Below, in pieces: positions 45,307-51,615 of a DNA stretch of 51,615 nt. The DNA is taken from NCBI GenBank assembly GCA_017559845.1, contig JAFYQQ010000080.1, forward strand, positions 1 through 51,615, given 5' to 3'. Position 1 is the stretch's first letter. Each line of letters starts with the position of its first letter. The notes beneath the pieces are model-generated. The model was not told the origin of the DNA. It worked only from the letters and a program-made list of their open reading frames with translations, and did not search any database. The position numbers and the translations under genes were made by a program. This DNA comes from Bacteroidaceae bacterium (GTDB lineage Bacteria > Bacteroidota > Bacteroidia > Bacteroidales > Bacteroidaceae).

Positions 45307-46287
45307 ATGAAACCTATCATTTCCCTTTCACCCCATGTACACGGCGGCGACAGCGTACAGCGCAATATGTACGGGGTGTGTGTGGCCCTGCTGCCGGCTT
45401 TGGCGGCAAGCCTTTGGTTCTTTGGCTTGGGAGCGGCCATCGTGATGCTCACCTCCGTGGCGTCATGTGTCTTCTTCGAATGGGCCATTGCCAAGTTCAT
45501 ACTCAAACGCGAACGTATCACCATTACAGACGGTAGTGCGGTGCTTACCGGACTGCTGCTCGGATTCAACCTTCCCAGCAACCTTCCCCTTTGGATTATC
45601 ATCATCGGTGCGCTGGTTGCCATCGGCATCGGCAAGATGACTTTCGGCGGTCTGGGATGCAACCCCTTCAATCCCGCACTGGCTGGCCGAATCTTCCTGC
45701 TCATCAGTTTCCCCGTGCAGATGACCAGCTGGCCCGAGATTGGACAGTACACAGCCTATACCGACGCCACCACGGCCGCCACGCCCCTCAGCCTGATGCA
45801 GACGGCCATTGCCACCGGCGATGCCAGCGTGCTGGAACAGCTTCCTTCGTTTGAGGAGATGCTGCTTGGCGCCATGGGCGGTTCTTTGGGCGAGGTAAGT
45901 GCGCTGATGCTCCTTCTCGGAACCGTGTTCATGCTTTGGCGAAAGATCATCACTTGGCATATTCCCGTCAGCATCCTCGGTACAGTGGCCGTGTTCAGCA
46001 CCGCCCTGCATCTGTGGAATCCTGCCTATGCCCATCCTCTGGCCGTTCTCATGAGCGGAGGCCTCATCCTTGGTGCCTGCTTCATGGCCACCGATTATGT
46101 GACCAGTCCCATGAGCCACCGCGGACAGCTCATTTACGGTGTCTGCATCGGCTTGCTCACCGTGGTCATCCGCAACTGGGGAGCCTATCCCGAAGGCATG
46201 AGTTTCGCCATCTTTACGATGAACGCCTTCACTCCTTTAATCAACACATATTGCAAACCTAAAAGATTTGGGGAGGTACAGAAATGA
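45307..46287 (+). CDS. rnfD: Rnf complex membrane subunit RnfD
   Basis: RnfD is an integral membrane subunit carrying covalent FMN through a phosphoester with Thr. The 326-residue protein has roughly eight to nine hydrophobic helices with FNLPSNLPLWI, GGLGCNPFNPALAGRIFLL and LMSGGLILGACFMATDYVTSPMS in two parts. The expected flavin attachment region reads TDATTAATPLSLM, with Ala where the common S/T-G-A-T motif has Gly. The attachment Thr itself is present. Its stop overlaps the rnfG start by 4 bp. Confidence 0.94.
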   Translation: MKPIISLSPHVHGGDSVQRNMYGVCVALLPALAASLWFFGLGAAIVMLTSVASCVFFEWAIAKFILKRERITITDGSAVLTGLLLGFNLPSNLPLWIIIIGALVAIGIGKMTFGGLGCNPFNPALAGRIFLLISFPVQMTSWPEIGQYTAYTDATTAATPLSLMQTAIATGDASVLEQLPSFEEMLLGAMGGSLGEVSALMLLLGTVFMLWRKIITWHIPVSILGTVAVFSTALHLWNPAYAHPLAVLMSGGLILGACFMATDYVTSPMSHRGQLIYGVCIGLLTVVIRNWGAYPEGMSFAIFTMNAFTPLINTYCKPKRFGEVQK

Positions 46288-46877
46288 AAAAGCTTGAATC
46301 TACATGGTATAACATGGCGCTGGTGCTCACCCTCATTGCCGTTGTGGCCGGAGCCGCGCTGGGTTATGTGAACGAACTTACCAAGGGACCCATTGAGCAG
46401 ATTAAGGCGCAGCAGTTGGCAGACGGCATCAAGAAAGTGCTGAATGCCCAGGACCTGAACGTGGAAGAGCCGCAGACCAAGGAAGACGGCACCGTGCTTT
46501 ATCAGACAGACAAGGGAACGGCCGTCAAGGCCTCTGACCCCAATGCCTTCGGCGGCACGCTCACGGTGCTTGTCGGTTTTGACACCAATGGCGTCATCCA
46601 GGGCTATCAGGTGCTGGAAACCAGCGAGACACCGGGCTTGGGCGCCAAGGCCGATACCTGGTTCCAGACCGGCGGAAAGGGCTGCATCGTGGGAGCCAAT
46701 CCCGCAGAGAAGAATCTGACCGTGAAGAAGGACGGAGGCGAGGTGGACGCCATCACAGCCAGCACCATCACCAGCCGCGCCTTCCTGCGTTGCGTGAACA
46801 AGGCCTATGCCGCCCTGGCTGGCGAGTACACTGACGCGGACAGCGGAGCCACAAAGCAGCAGAAAGATAACAAATAA
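46284..46877 (+). CDS. rnfG: Rnf complex FMN-binding subunit RnfG
   Basis: RnfG is a single-helix, periplasmic FMN-binding subunit. The 197-residue protein has one N-terminal membrane helix (NMALVLTLIAVVAGAALGYV), then a soluble FMN-binding domain with TLTVLVGFDTNGVIQGYQVL, ETPGLGAKAD and the covalent-flavin region VDAITASTITSRAFLRCV. As in RnfD, the Gly of the common S/T-G-A-T motif is Ala while the Thr is kept. Its start overlaps rnfD by 4 bp. The rnfE start follows after 19 bp with a strong aggagg site. Confidence 0.94.
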   Translation: MKKLESTWYNMALVLTLIAVVAGAALGYVNELTKGPIEQIKAQQLADGIKKVLNAQDLNVEEPQTKEDGTVLYQTDKGTAVKASDPNAFGGTLTVLVGFDTNGVIQGYQVLETSETPGLGAKADTWFQTGGKGCIVGANPAEKNLTVKKDGGEVDAITASTITSRAFLRCVNKAYAALAGEYTDADSGATKQQKDNK

Positions 46878-46881
46878 AGCA

Positions 46882-46888
46882 TAGGAGG
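46882..46888 (+). promoter_or_regulatory. Strong Shine-Dalgarno sequence before rnfE
   Basis: taggagg lies eight bases before the rnfE ATG at 46897. Such a full anti-SD match is uncommon in this window, where most genes start without one. Confidence 0.6.
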
Positions 46889-46896
46889 AAACAGAA

Positions 46897-47481
46897 ATGA
46901 ACAATATTAAAGTACTTCTCAATGGTATTATAAAGGAGAATCCCACCTTTGTCCTCTTGTTGGGAATGTGTCCCACACTGGGAACAACCTCCAGCGCCCT
47001 CAACGGAATGAGCATGGGACTTGCCACCATGGCAGTGCTCATCTTCAGCAACCTCATCATATCCCTTATCAAGAACTTCATACCGGATATGGTGCGCATC
47101 CCCAGCTTTATCGTCGTAATCGCCTCGCTTGTAACCATCCTTCAGATGGTGATGCAGGCCTATCTGCCCGACCTCTACGCCACCCTCGGCCTCTTCATCC
47201 CCCTCATTGTGGTGAACTGCATCATCCTGGGCCGTGCCGAGGCCTTTGCCGCCAAGAACGGTCCCGTTGCCAGCATCTTTGACGGCATCGGAATGGGTCT
47301 GGGCTTCACTCTGGGACTCACCCTGCTCGGTGCCGCCCGCGAACTGCTCGGAACCGGCTGCATCTTCTCCTTCTCTGTCTTCCCCGAAGAGTACGGAGCG
47401 CTGGTGTTTGTCCTTGCCCCCGGAGCCTTCATTGCCCTTGGCTATCTGATAGCCATCATCAATAAGATTAAGAAGGCCTGA
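46897..47481 (+). CDS. rnfE: Rnf complex membrane subunit RnfE
   Basis: RnfE (RsxE) is one of the two small homologous membrane subunits, with RnfA, that form the ion- and electron-conducting core. The 194-residue protein has six hydrophobic helices and includes NPTFVLLLGMCPTLGTTSSA, IPSFIVVIASLVTILQM and IPLIVVNCIILGRAEAFAAK. The Cys in CPTLG and VNCIILG are in the positions thought to bind the membrane iron-sulfur cluster in the family. It ends 26 bp before rnfA, which is similar in size and motif order. Confidence 0.95.
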   Translation: MNNIKVLLNGIIKENPTFVLLLGMCPTLGTTSSALNGMSMGLATMAVLIFSNLIISLIKNFIPDMVRIPSFIVVIASLVTILQMVMQAYLPDLYATLGLFIPLIVVNCIILGRAEAFAAKNGPVASIFDGIGMGLGFTLGLTLLGAARELLGTGCIFSFSVFPEEYGALVFVLAPGAFIALGYLIAIINKIKKA

Positions 47482-47507
47482 CGTTTAACGATTAAAGAAA
47501 TATCATT

Positions 47508-48128
47508 ATGGCATATATATTAATTTTCATTACAGCGATATTTGTCAACAACATCGTGCTTTCCCAGTTTCTGGGCATCTGTCCCTTCCTGGGCGTAAGC
47601 AAGAAGGTGGAGACCGCCTGTGGCATGGGTGCCGCCGTGGCCTTTGTGCTCACCATCGCCACCATTGTCACATATCTCATCCAGATCTATGTGCTTGAAG
47701 CCTTCGGGCTGGAGTATCTCCAGACCATAGCCTTCATTCTTGTGATTGCCGCCTTGGTGCAGATGGTGGAAATCATCCTCAAGAAGGTTAGCCCCAGCCT
47801 TTACCAGGCGCTGGGCGTGTTCCTTCCCCTCATCACCACCAACTGCTGCATCCTCGGTGTCGCCATTCTTGTGGCCAACGGCACATACGCCACCCAGGGG
47901 CTGGAACCCAACCTGCTCACCGGTGTAGTCTTTGCCATCAGCACGGCAGTGGGCTTCGCCCTTGCGCTCATCCTCTTTGCCGGCATCCGCGAACAGCTCT
48001 CGCTCATGCCCGTGCCCAAGGGAATGCAGGGAATGAGCATTGCCCTCGTCACCGCCGGACTCCTTGCCATGGCTTTCATGGGCTTCAGCGGAGTGGACAA
48101 CGGACTGAGCAAACTTTTCGGAATATAA
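47508..48128 (+). CDS. rnfA: Rnf complex membrane subunit RnfA
   Basis: RnfA is a six-helix membrane subunit that pairs with RnfE. The 206-residue protein shows FVNNIVLSQFLGICPFLGVS and FLPLITTNCCILGVAILVAN, equivalent to the RnfE Cys motifs, plus FALALILFAGIREQLSLMPV. It completes the set B-C-D-G-E-A, so all six subunits are encoded with no gene missing. It is followed 24 bp later by galE on the same strand and without an obvious terminator, so galE may be read from the same transcript. Confidence 0.96.
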   Translation: MAYILIFITAIFVNNIVLSQFLGICPFLGVSKKVETACGMGAAVAFVLTIATIVTYLIQIYVLEAFGLEYLQTIAFILVIAALVQMVEIILKKVSPSLYQALGVFLPLITTNCCILGVAILVANGTYATQGLEPNLLTGVVFAISTAVGFALALILFAGIREQLSLMPVPKGMQGMSIALVTAGLLAMAFMGFSGVDNGLSKLFGI

Positions 48129-48152
48129 TAACCATAACAATATAGATTTTAT

Positions 48153-49190
48153 ATGAAACAAACCATTCTTGTAACCGGAGGAACCGGTTTCATTGGCAGC
48201 CACACCACTGTAGAACTGCAGCAGGCCGGCTATGACGTTGTGATTGTGGACAACCTCTCAAACTCAAAGATTGAGGTGCTGGACGGCATTGAGAAGATCA
48301 CCGGCATCCGTCCCGCGTTTGAGCAGGTAGACTTGCGCGATTATGACGCCACCGAGGCTGTCTTCAAGAAGTATCCCCAGATTTGCGGCATCATCCACTT
48401 TGCAGCCAGCAAGGCTGTGGGCGAGAGCGTGCAGCTTCCCCTGGTTTACTACCGCAACAATGTGGTCTCTCTGGTCAATCTGCTCGAGCTGATGCCCAAG
48501 TATGACGTAAAGGGTATCATCTTCTCCAGCAGCTGTACCGTTTACGGACAGCCCAAGCCCGAGAACCTGCCCGTAACCGAGGAGGCACCCCACCAGAAGG
48601 CCACCTCGCCCTACGGCAACACCAAGGAAATCAACGAGCAGATAATCACCGACTTCATCCACAGCGGAGCCCCCATCAAGAGCATCGTGCTGCGCTATTT
48701 CAACCCCATCGGCGCACACCCCTCTGCCGAAATCGGCGAGCTGCCCAACGGAGTACCCAACAACCTCATCCCCTTCGTAACCCAGACCGCAATGGGCATC
48801 CGCAAGGAACTGACCATCTTCGGCAACGACTATGATACCCCCGACGGCACCTGCATCCGCGACTACATCTATGTCGTAGACCTTGCCAAGGCTCACGTAT
48901 GCTCAATGACTCGCGTGCTGGACAAGGAGACCGAACCCCTGGAGTTCTTCAACGTGGGTACCGGAAACGGCTACAGCACCAAGGAGATTGTGGACAGCTT
49001 TGAGCGTGCCACCGGCGTTAAGCTCAACTGGAAGTACGGACCCCGTCGCGAAGGCGATATCGAAAAGATTTGGGGCAACGTGGACAAGGCCAATCAGGTA
49101 CTTGGCTGGAAGGCCGAAGCCAATCTGGACGATGTGCTTGCCACAGCCTGGAAGTGGCAGGTGAAGCTGCGTGAGGACGGCATCATGTAA
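48153..49190 (+). CDS. galE: UDP-glucose 4-epimerase
   Basis: GalE interconverts UDP-glucose and UDP-galactose, supplying galactosyl donors and completing the Leloir pathway. The 345-residue short-chain dehydrogenase-like protein has the Rossmann motif VTGGTGFIGSHT (NAD+), AASKAVGESV, the active-site SSSCTVYGQP with Ser and the YGNTKE Tyr-Lys pair (YxxxK), RYFNPIGAHPS and GDGTCIRDYIYVVDLA in variant form. galK and galM lie about 20 kb away in their own operon. A shared terminator with the converging transporter follows at 49229. Confidence 0.95.
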   Translation: MKQTILVTGGTGFIGSHTTVELQQAGYDVVIVDNLSNSKIEVLDGIEKITGIRPAFEQVDLRDYDATEAVFKKYPQICGIIHFAASKAVGESVQLPLVYYRNNVVSLVNLLELMPKYDVKGIIFSSSCTVYGQPKPENLPVTEEAPHQKATSPYGNTKEINEQIITDFIHSGAPIKSIVLRYFNPIGAHPSAEIGELPNGVPNNLIPFVTQTAMGIRKELTIFGNDYDTPDGTCIRDYIYVVDLAKAHVCSMTRVLDKETEPLEFFNVGTGNGYSTKEIVDSFERATGVKLNWKYGPRREGDIEKIWGNVDKANQVLGWKAEANLDDVLATAWKWQVKLREDGIM

Positions 49191-49228
49191 AAGACCTTTG
49201 GCCTTTAGTTAAAAAGTTTGCAATTAAG

Positions 49229-49264
49229 AAAAGGCGGGGCTGTGTAATGCGGCCCCGCCTTTTT
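49229..49264. terminator. Bidirectional terminator between galE and the Gate-domain transporter
   Basis: AAAAGGCGGGGC and GCCCCGCCTTTT form a perfect 12-bp stem with an 11-base loop. The A and T runs on its two sides suit termination in both directions. The converging genes stop at 49190 and 49276. Confidence 0.92.
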
Positions 49265-49275
49265 GGGCAATTCTC

Positions 49276-50433
49276 TTATATCAATGAATAAAGCACGTAA
49301 ATCCAGTGCGTAGCCACTGCAGCTACAAGCCCGCCAATGGTATGTGCCAAAATAGCTTTAGATGTCAGCTCGCGATAACCCAACGAATCAAGCATTGCAG
49401 TGTGGGTACTCAAATAACCGCTCCAGCACATGCCAATCGCTGTGAATACGGCAATCGCATTCCCATCGGCCCAACCTTCGGCCACAAAACTTGGAATCAA
49501 GCCCAATGCAGCACTTACAGCTCCCAATGCCGTAATAGGGAAGGCAACCAAGTGCGGATCCCGGAAACCGAACAGCCACTCAAAGATGAAATTGACCTTG
49601 TCAGCCAGGTAAGGCAACAATTCTATGCTCTCGTATGCCTCACCGTCGTATGTCCCGTTTGAGGGACCAAATGTCAGTATCATCACTAAGGTAGAAATAA
49701 TCAACACCCCGGGAATAATAGCCACACCTACGTCCACTCCGGTGCGGCCACCGTCAAGCAACGCATTCAATGTGCGGATGAATATCGACTTATCTTCCAC
49801 AGCCCTCCCTTCTTCTTCAGCTGCAAACTTCGGACTTGCCTCCACCGCATTTTCTTCCAAAAACTTCGGGTATGCCTTTACCACAAAATGCTGCATCAAA
49901 CGGGTGGAAACGACACAGCCCGTCAAAGCCCCAATAAGTCCAATAAATGGTTCGGCATCGAATCCTTGACCAACCATGAATACAATTACCAGCAAGCCCA
50001 TGCCAAATGCTGTGCCGAAGTTGGTCAACGATATGTACTGGTACTTCTTGAAGTATTTGCTAAAATGCTTGTCTTGCGACAAAGTGATGATTGCGGGATT
50101 GTCCGATAAAAATGTCATTACCGCCCCCAACGAAGCCACGCCCGGCAAGTTGAACAACGGCCCCATAAAAGGACGAAGCAAGCGTTCAAGTAACTTCACC
50201 ACACTGAATTCCACAAAAATCTTGCCTATTGCACCCGTAATCACACAAATGGCCATCAGATAGAAGCAAGTGTTCAGCAATAAGTCGTGTGCAGTCTTCA
50301 TGATGGTGTTCAGCATTTGGGGCACTCCCATTTGCATGCCGATATAAGTAAACATGCCAAATACAATTACCGAGCAGGGAACACCCTCTGGGATGTACTT
50401 CCAGATGCCGCTTTTCTTTTTACCCATAGTCAT
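49276..50433 (-). CDS. Nucleoside-recognition (Gate) domain membrane protein
   Basis: A 385-residue polytopic protein with about nine to ten hydrophobic helices. It contains two halves resembling the Gate domain found in YjiH, SpmA/SpmB and nucleoside transporters: FLSDNPAIITLSQDKHFSKY in the first and STHTAMLDSLGYRELTSKAI in the second. The substrate is unknown, and relatives include exporters or carriers for organic solutes. A charged loop (about residues 185-225, rich in Glu) separates the halves. Its start overlaps the porin-like gene stop by 4 bp, so outer-membrane and inner-membrane parts of one uptake route are likely encoded together. Confidence 0.82.
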   Translation of the reverse strand: MTMGKKKSGIWKYIPEGVPCSVIVFGMFTYIGMQMGVPQMLNTIMKTAHDLLLNTCFYLMAICVITGAIGKIFVEFSVVKLLERLLRPFMGPLFNLPGVASLGAVMTFLSDNPAIITLSQDKHFSKYFKKYQYISLTNFGTAFGMGLLVIVFMVGQGFDAEPFIGLIGALTGCVVSTRLMQHFVVKAYPKFLEENAVEASPKFAAEEEGRAVEDKSIFIRTLNALLDGGRTGVDVGVAIIPGVLIISTLVMILTFGPSNGTYDGEAYESIELLPYLADKVNFIFEWLFGFRDPHLVAFPITALGAVSAALGLIPSFVAEGWADGNAIAVFTAIGMCWSGYLSTHTAMLDSLGYRELTSKAILAHTIGGLVAAVATHWIYVLYSLI

Positions 50434-51461
50434 TTAAAGATTGTTTTTGTTAACGCCAGAATATCCAATTTCAACTTCACACCCATGTCCGCGAAAGTCT
50501 GCTCATCCTGCATGGTACCTTCTGGATTGCCATTTTTGCCGAACGAATGGCAGGCTGCAAGGTGGAAACGCAGATTGCGGTTTCCTTCTGGTAACGGATA
50601 AAATTCCACACCGGCACCCAGTCGAGTTAGCTCTGTGCCTGGCATCACGCACATATCGCCCGTACTGTGAGTTCTGTTCACATCGTAAGACATTCGGCCA
50701 AACACATTGAACTTTTTCCCTATCGTGTATGACAGTTCACCCATGACCGAGAAGTCCTTGAAGAAGAAGGCATGCCCGTCTGTGGCGCGGTTCATGAAGT
50801 CGAGCTGCAGTGTGGTATCGCCAAAACGGAACTCGTTGCCCAATGCAAGGTAGTAGATGAATTTGCCCGGGGCATATTCCTGCGCATTGACAGACCACAT
50901 ACTATTGTACCAACCATGAGTGCCATACCACATTAGGTTGTAGGCATAGAGGTCCTCATTCTTAAAGTTGAAAGGGCTTTCGCAAAACTGAGCCATGAAA
51001 CTGTCCTTACCGTTGTTGGTGGTATATGTGGTGCTCACACCAAATTGGTAGCAGGGGATGTTGTTCCAGTATTCCGAACAGAAATAAAGGTCAATGGGCG
51101 CACGGTCATATTCATAACCACCTATGCCAACCACTTGCTTACCTCCGTTGAAAGCCCAGTTCTTGTTCAGCCTGTAAGTAATGTGAATCCAGTCAGTAGC
51201 ATCAAAGAAACTCTGGTCGGCATGCGCTTTGTTCAGTCGCTGACGGTACGAGTAGGACCAATGCTCATTGATTGTGCCGAAGAGCATCACGTTCAGATAT
51301 TTTCCTCTGAATCCTGAATTAGCTTTTACAGCGTCCCCGTCCAGATATTCACGTTGATAGTCCAAACGTGTTTCGAACAGCAAGTTGATTGCCTTGTTTT
51401 CTTGTGCCGTGGCGCATAGCGAGCTTACCAGCAGGCACAAAGAACAAATGATTATTTTCAT
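50430..51461 (-). CDS. Porin-like outer-membrane protein
   Basis: A 343-residue protein with a signal peptide (MKIIICSLCLLVSSLCATAQ) and a beta-barrel-like mature part: RGKYLNVMLFGTINEHWSYS, RLNKNWAFNGGKQVVGIGGYE and LSYTIGKKFNVFGRMSYDVN. It ends in Phe-Lys (TKTIFK). It resembles the phosphate-selective porin O/P group of Bacteroidetes, a family assignment from pattern and not certain. Its stop overlaps the start of the Gate-domain protein by 4 bp. The upstream 154 bp to the window edge contain no clear promoter. Confidence 0.8.
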   Translation of the reverse strand: MKIIICSLCLLVSSLCATAQENKAINLLFETRLDYQREYLDGDAVKANSGFRGKYLNVMLFGTINEHWSYSYRQRLNKAHADQSFFDATDWIHITYRLNKNWAFNGGKQVVGIGGYEYDRAPIDLYFCSEYWNNIPCYQFGVSTTYTTNNGKDSFMAQFCESPFNFKNEDLYAYNLMWYGTHGWYNSMWSVNAQEYAPGKFIYYLALGNEFRFGDTTLQLDFMNRATDGHAFFFKDFSVMGELSYTIGKKFNVFGRMSYDVNRTHSTGDMCVMPGTELTRLGAGVEFYPLPEGNRNLRFHLAACHSFGKNGNPEGTMQDEQTFADMGVKLKLDILALTKTIFK

Positions 51462-51484
51462 GTGATTAGATTACTTAGTCAACC

Positions 51485-51615
51485 CTTAAAAAGTTCTCAC
51501 ATACGCGCACGCAAGATTTTGTGATACAGCAATACCTCCTCCAAATGCGGATTTAGACCATTGTATCCACCAGCAGATAAGGCGCAAAAGAATCCTCAAG
51601 ACTCTTTTGAAGTTG
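51485..51615 (-). pseudogene. Possible 3' end of a further minus-strand gene (fragment, frame uncertain)
   Basis: Reading leftward from the edge, one frame gives LQKSLEDSFAPYLLVDTMV and then a stop. Another frame, offset by the equivalent of one base at about 51551-51553, gives NPHLEEVLLYHKILRARM and a stop near 51500. Both halves look protein-like, so a gene with a frameshift or a sequence error is possible. There is too little sequence to name it. Confidence 0.25.

Overview
The window is about 51.6 kb of Bacteroidales chromosome, most likely a Prevotella-like member of the Prevotellaceae. The evidence for this is direct. Bacteroidetes-type promoters recur (-7 TAnnTTTG, sometimes with -33 TTTG about 20 bp upstream). 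There are SPII lipoproteins, a DUF3472 protein, a DUF6261-type protein, the bifunctional hisB and hisIE, an RseC-led Rnf operon and the dense intergenic repeats typical of the group. Most content is core metabolism. No phage, integrase, insertion sequence, CRISPR array or rRNA was seen.

Layout. 1-3.6 kb (+): hisD (3' part), hisC, hisB and recR, then a small membrane protein, a GT2 glycosyltransferase and a GNAT, converging on pheS (-). 6.7-9.6 kb (+): a lipoprotein, murB and a metallo-beta-lactamase-fold hydrolase. 8.65-10.9 kb is a repeat-rich island: two REP-like palindrome pairs in opposite orientation flank the hydrolase, a 41-bp tandem repeat and a DUF6261-like gene whose 3' end looks replaced. 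10.9-19.9 kb (-): one long, probably co-transcribed run hisH-hisA-hisF-hisIE-ftsE-lysC-lysA-GT2-dedA-outer-membrane protein. Histidine synthesis is therefore split into two oppositely oriented clusters about 16 kb apart. 20.1 kb: tRNA-Ala(GGC) with its own promoter and terminator. 20.4-22.9 kb (+): a GH127 lipoprotein. 23.2-29.5 kb (-): rpiB and tkt, then galK, a sugar MFS transporter and galM (Leloir pathway). 29.6-35.3 kb (-): folC-dnaJ-grpE with a sigma-54-like site, an ABC-F ATPase and a LysM glucosaminidase. 35.6-38.1 kb (+): a DUF3472 lipoprotein and a TIM-barrel sugar isomerase lipoprotein. 38.2-39.6 kb (-): an HU-like/winged-helix protein and a small exported protein. 39.8-49.2 kb (+): an NhaD-type antiporter, a DEAD-box helicase, then rseC-rnfBCDGEA and galE. 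49.3-51.5 kb (-): a porin-like protein overlapping a Gate-domain membrane protein.

The most unusual signal is non-coding. Three intergenic sites (2937-2991, 22880-23081, 38956-39039) carry head-to-tail arrays of short dyad-symmetric units at a 21-23 bp pitch, about two helical turns. The core sequence differs at each site. The 38956 array sits just downstream of a near-perfect promoter, in the predicted leader of the HU-like/winged-helix gene. I regard these arrays, together with the inverted REP pair and the 41-bp array, as the best candidates for something undescribed. No function is shown by the sequence.
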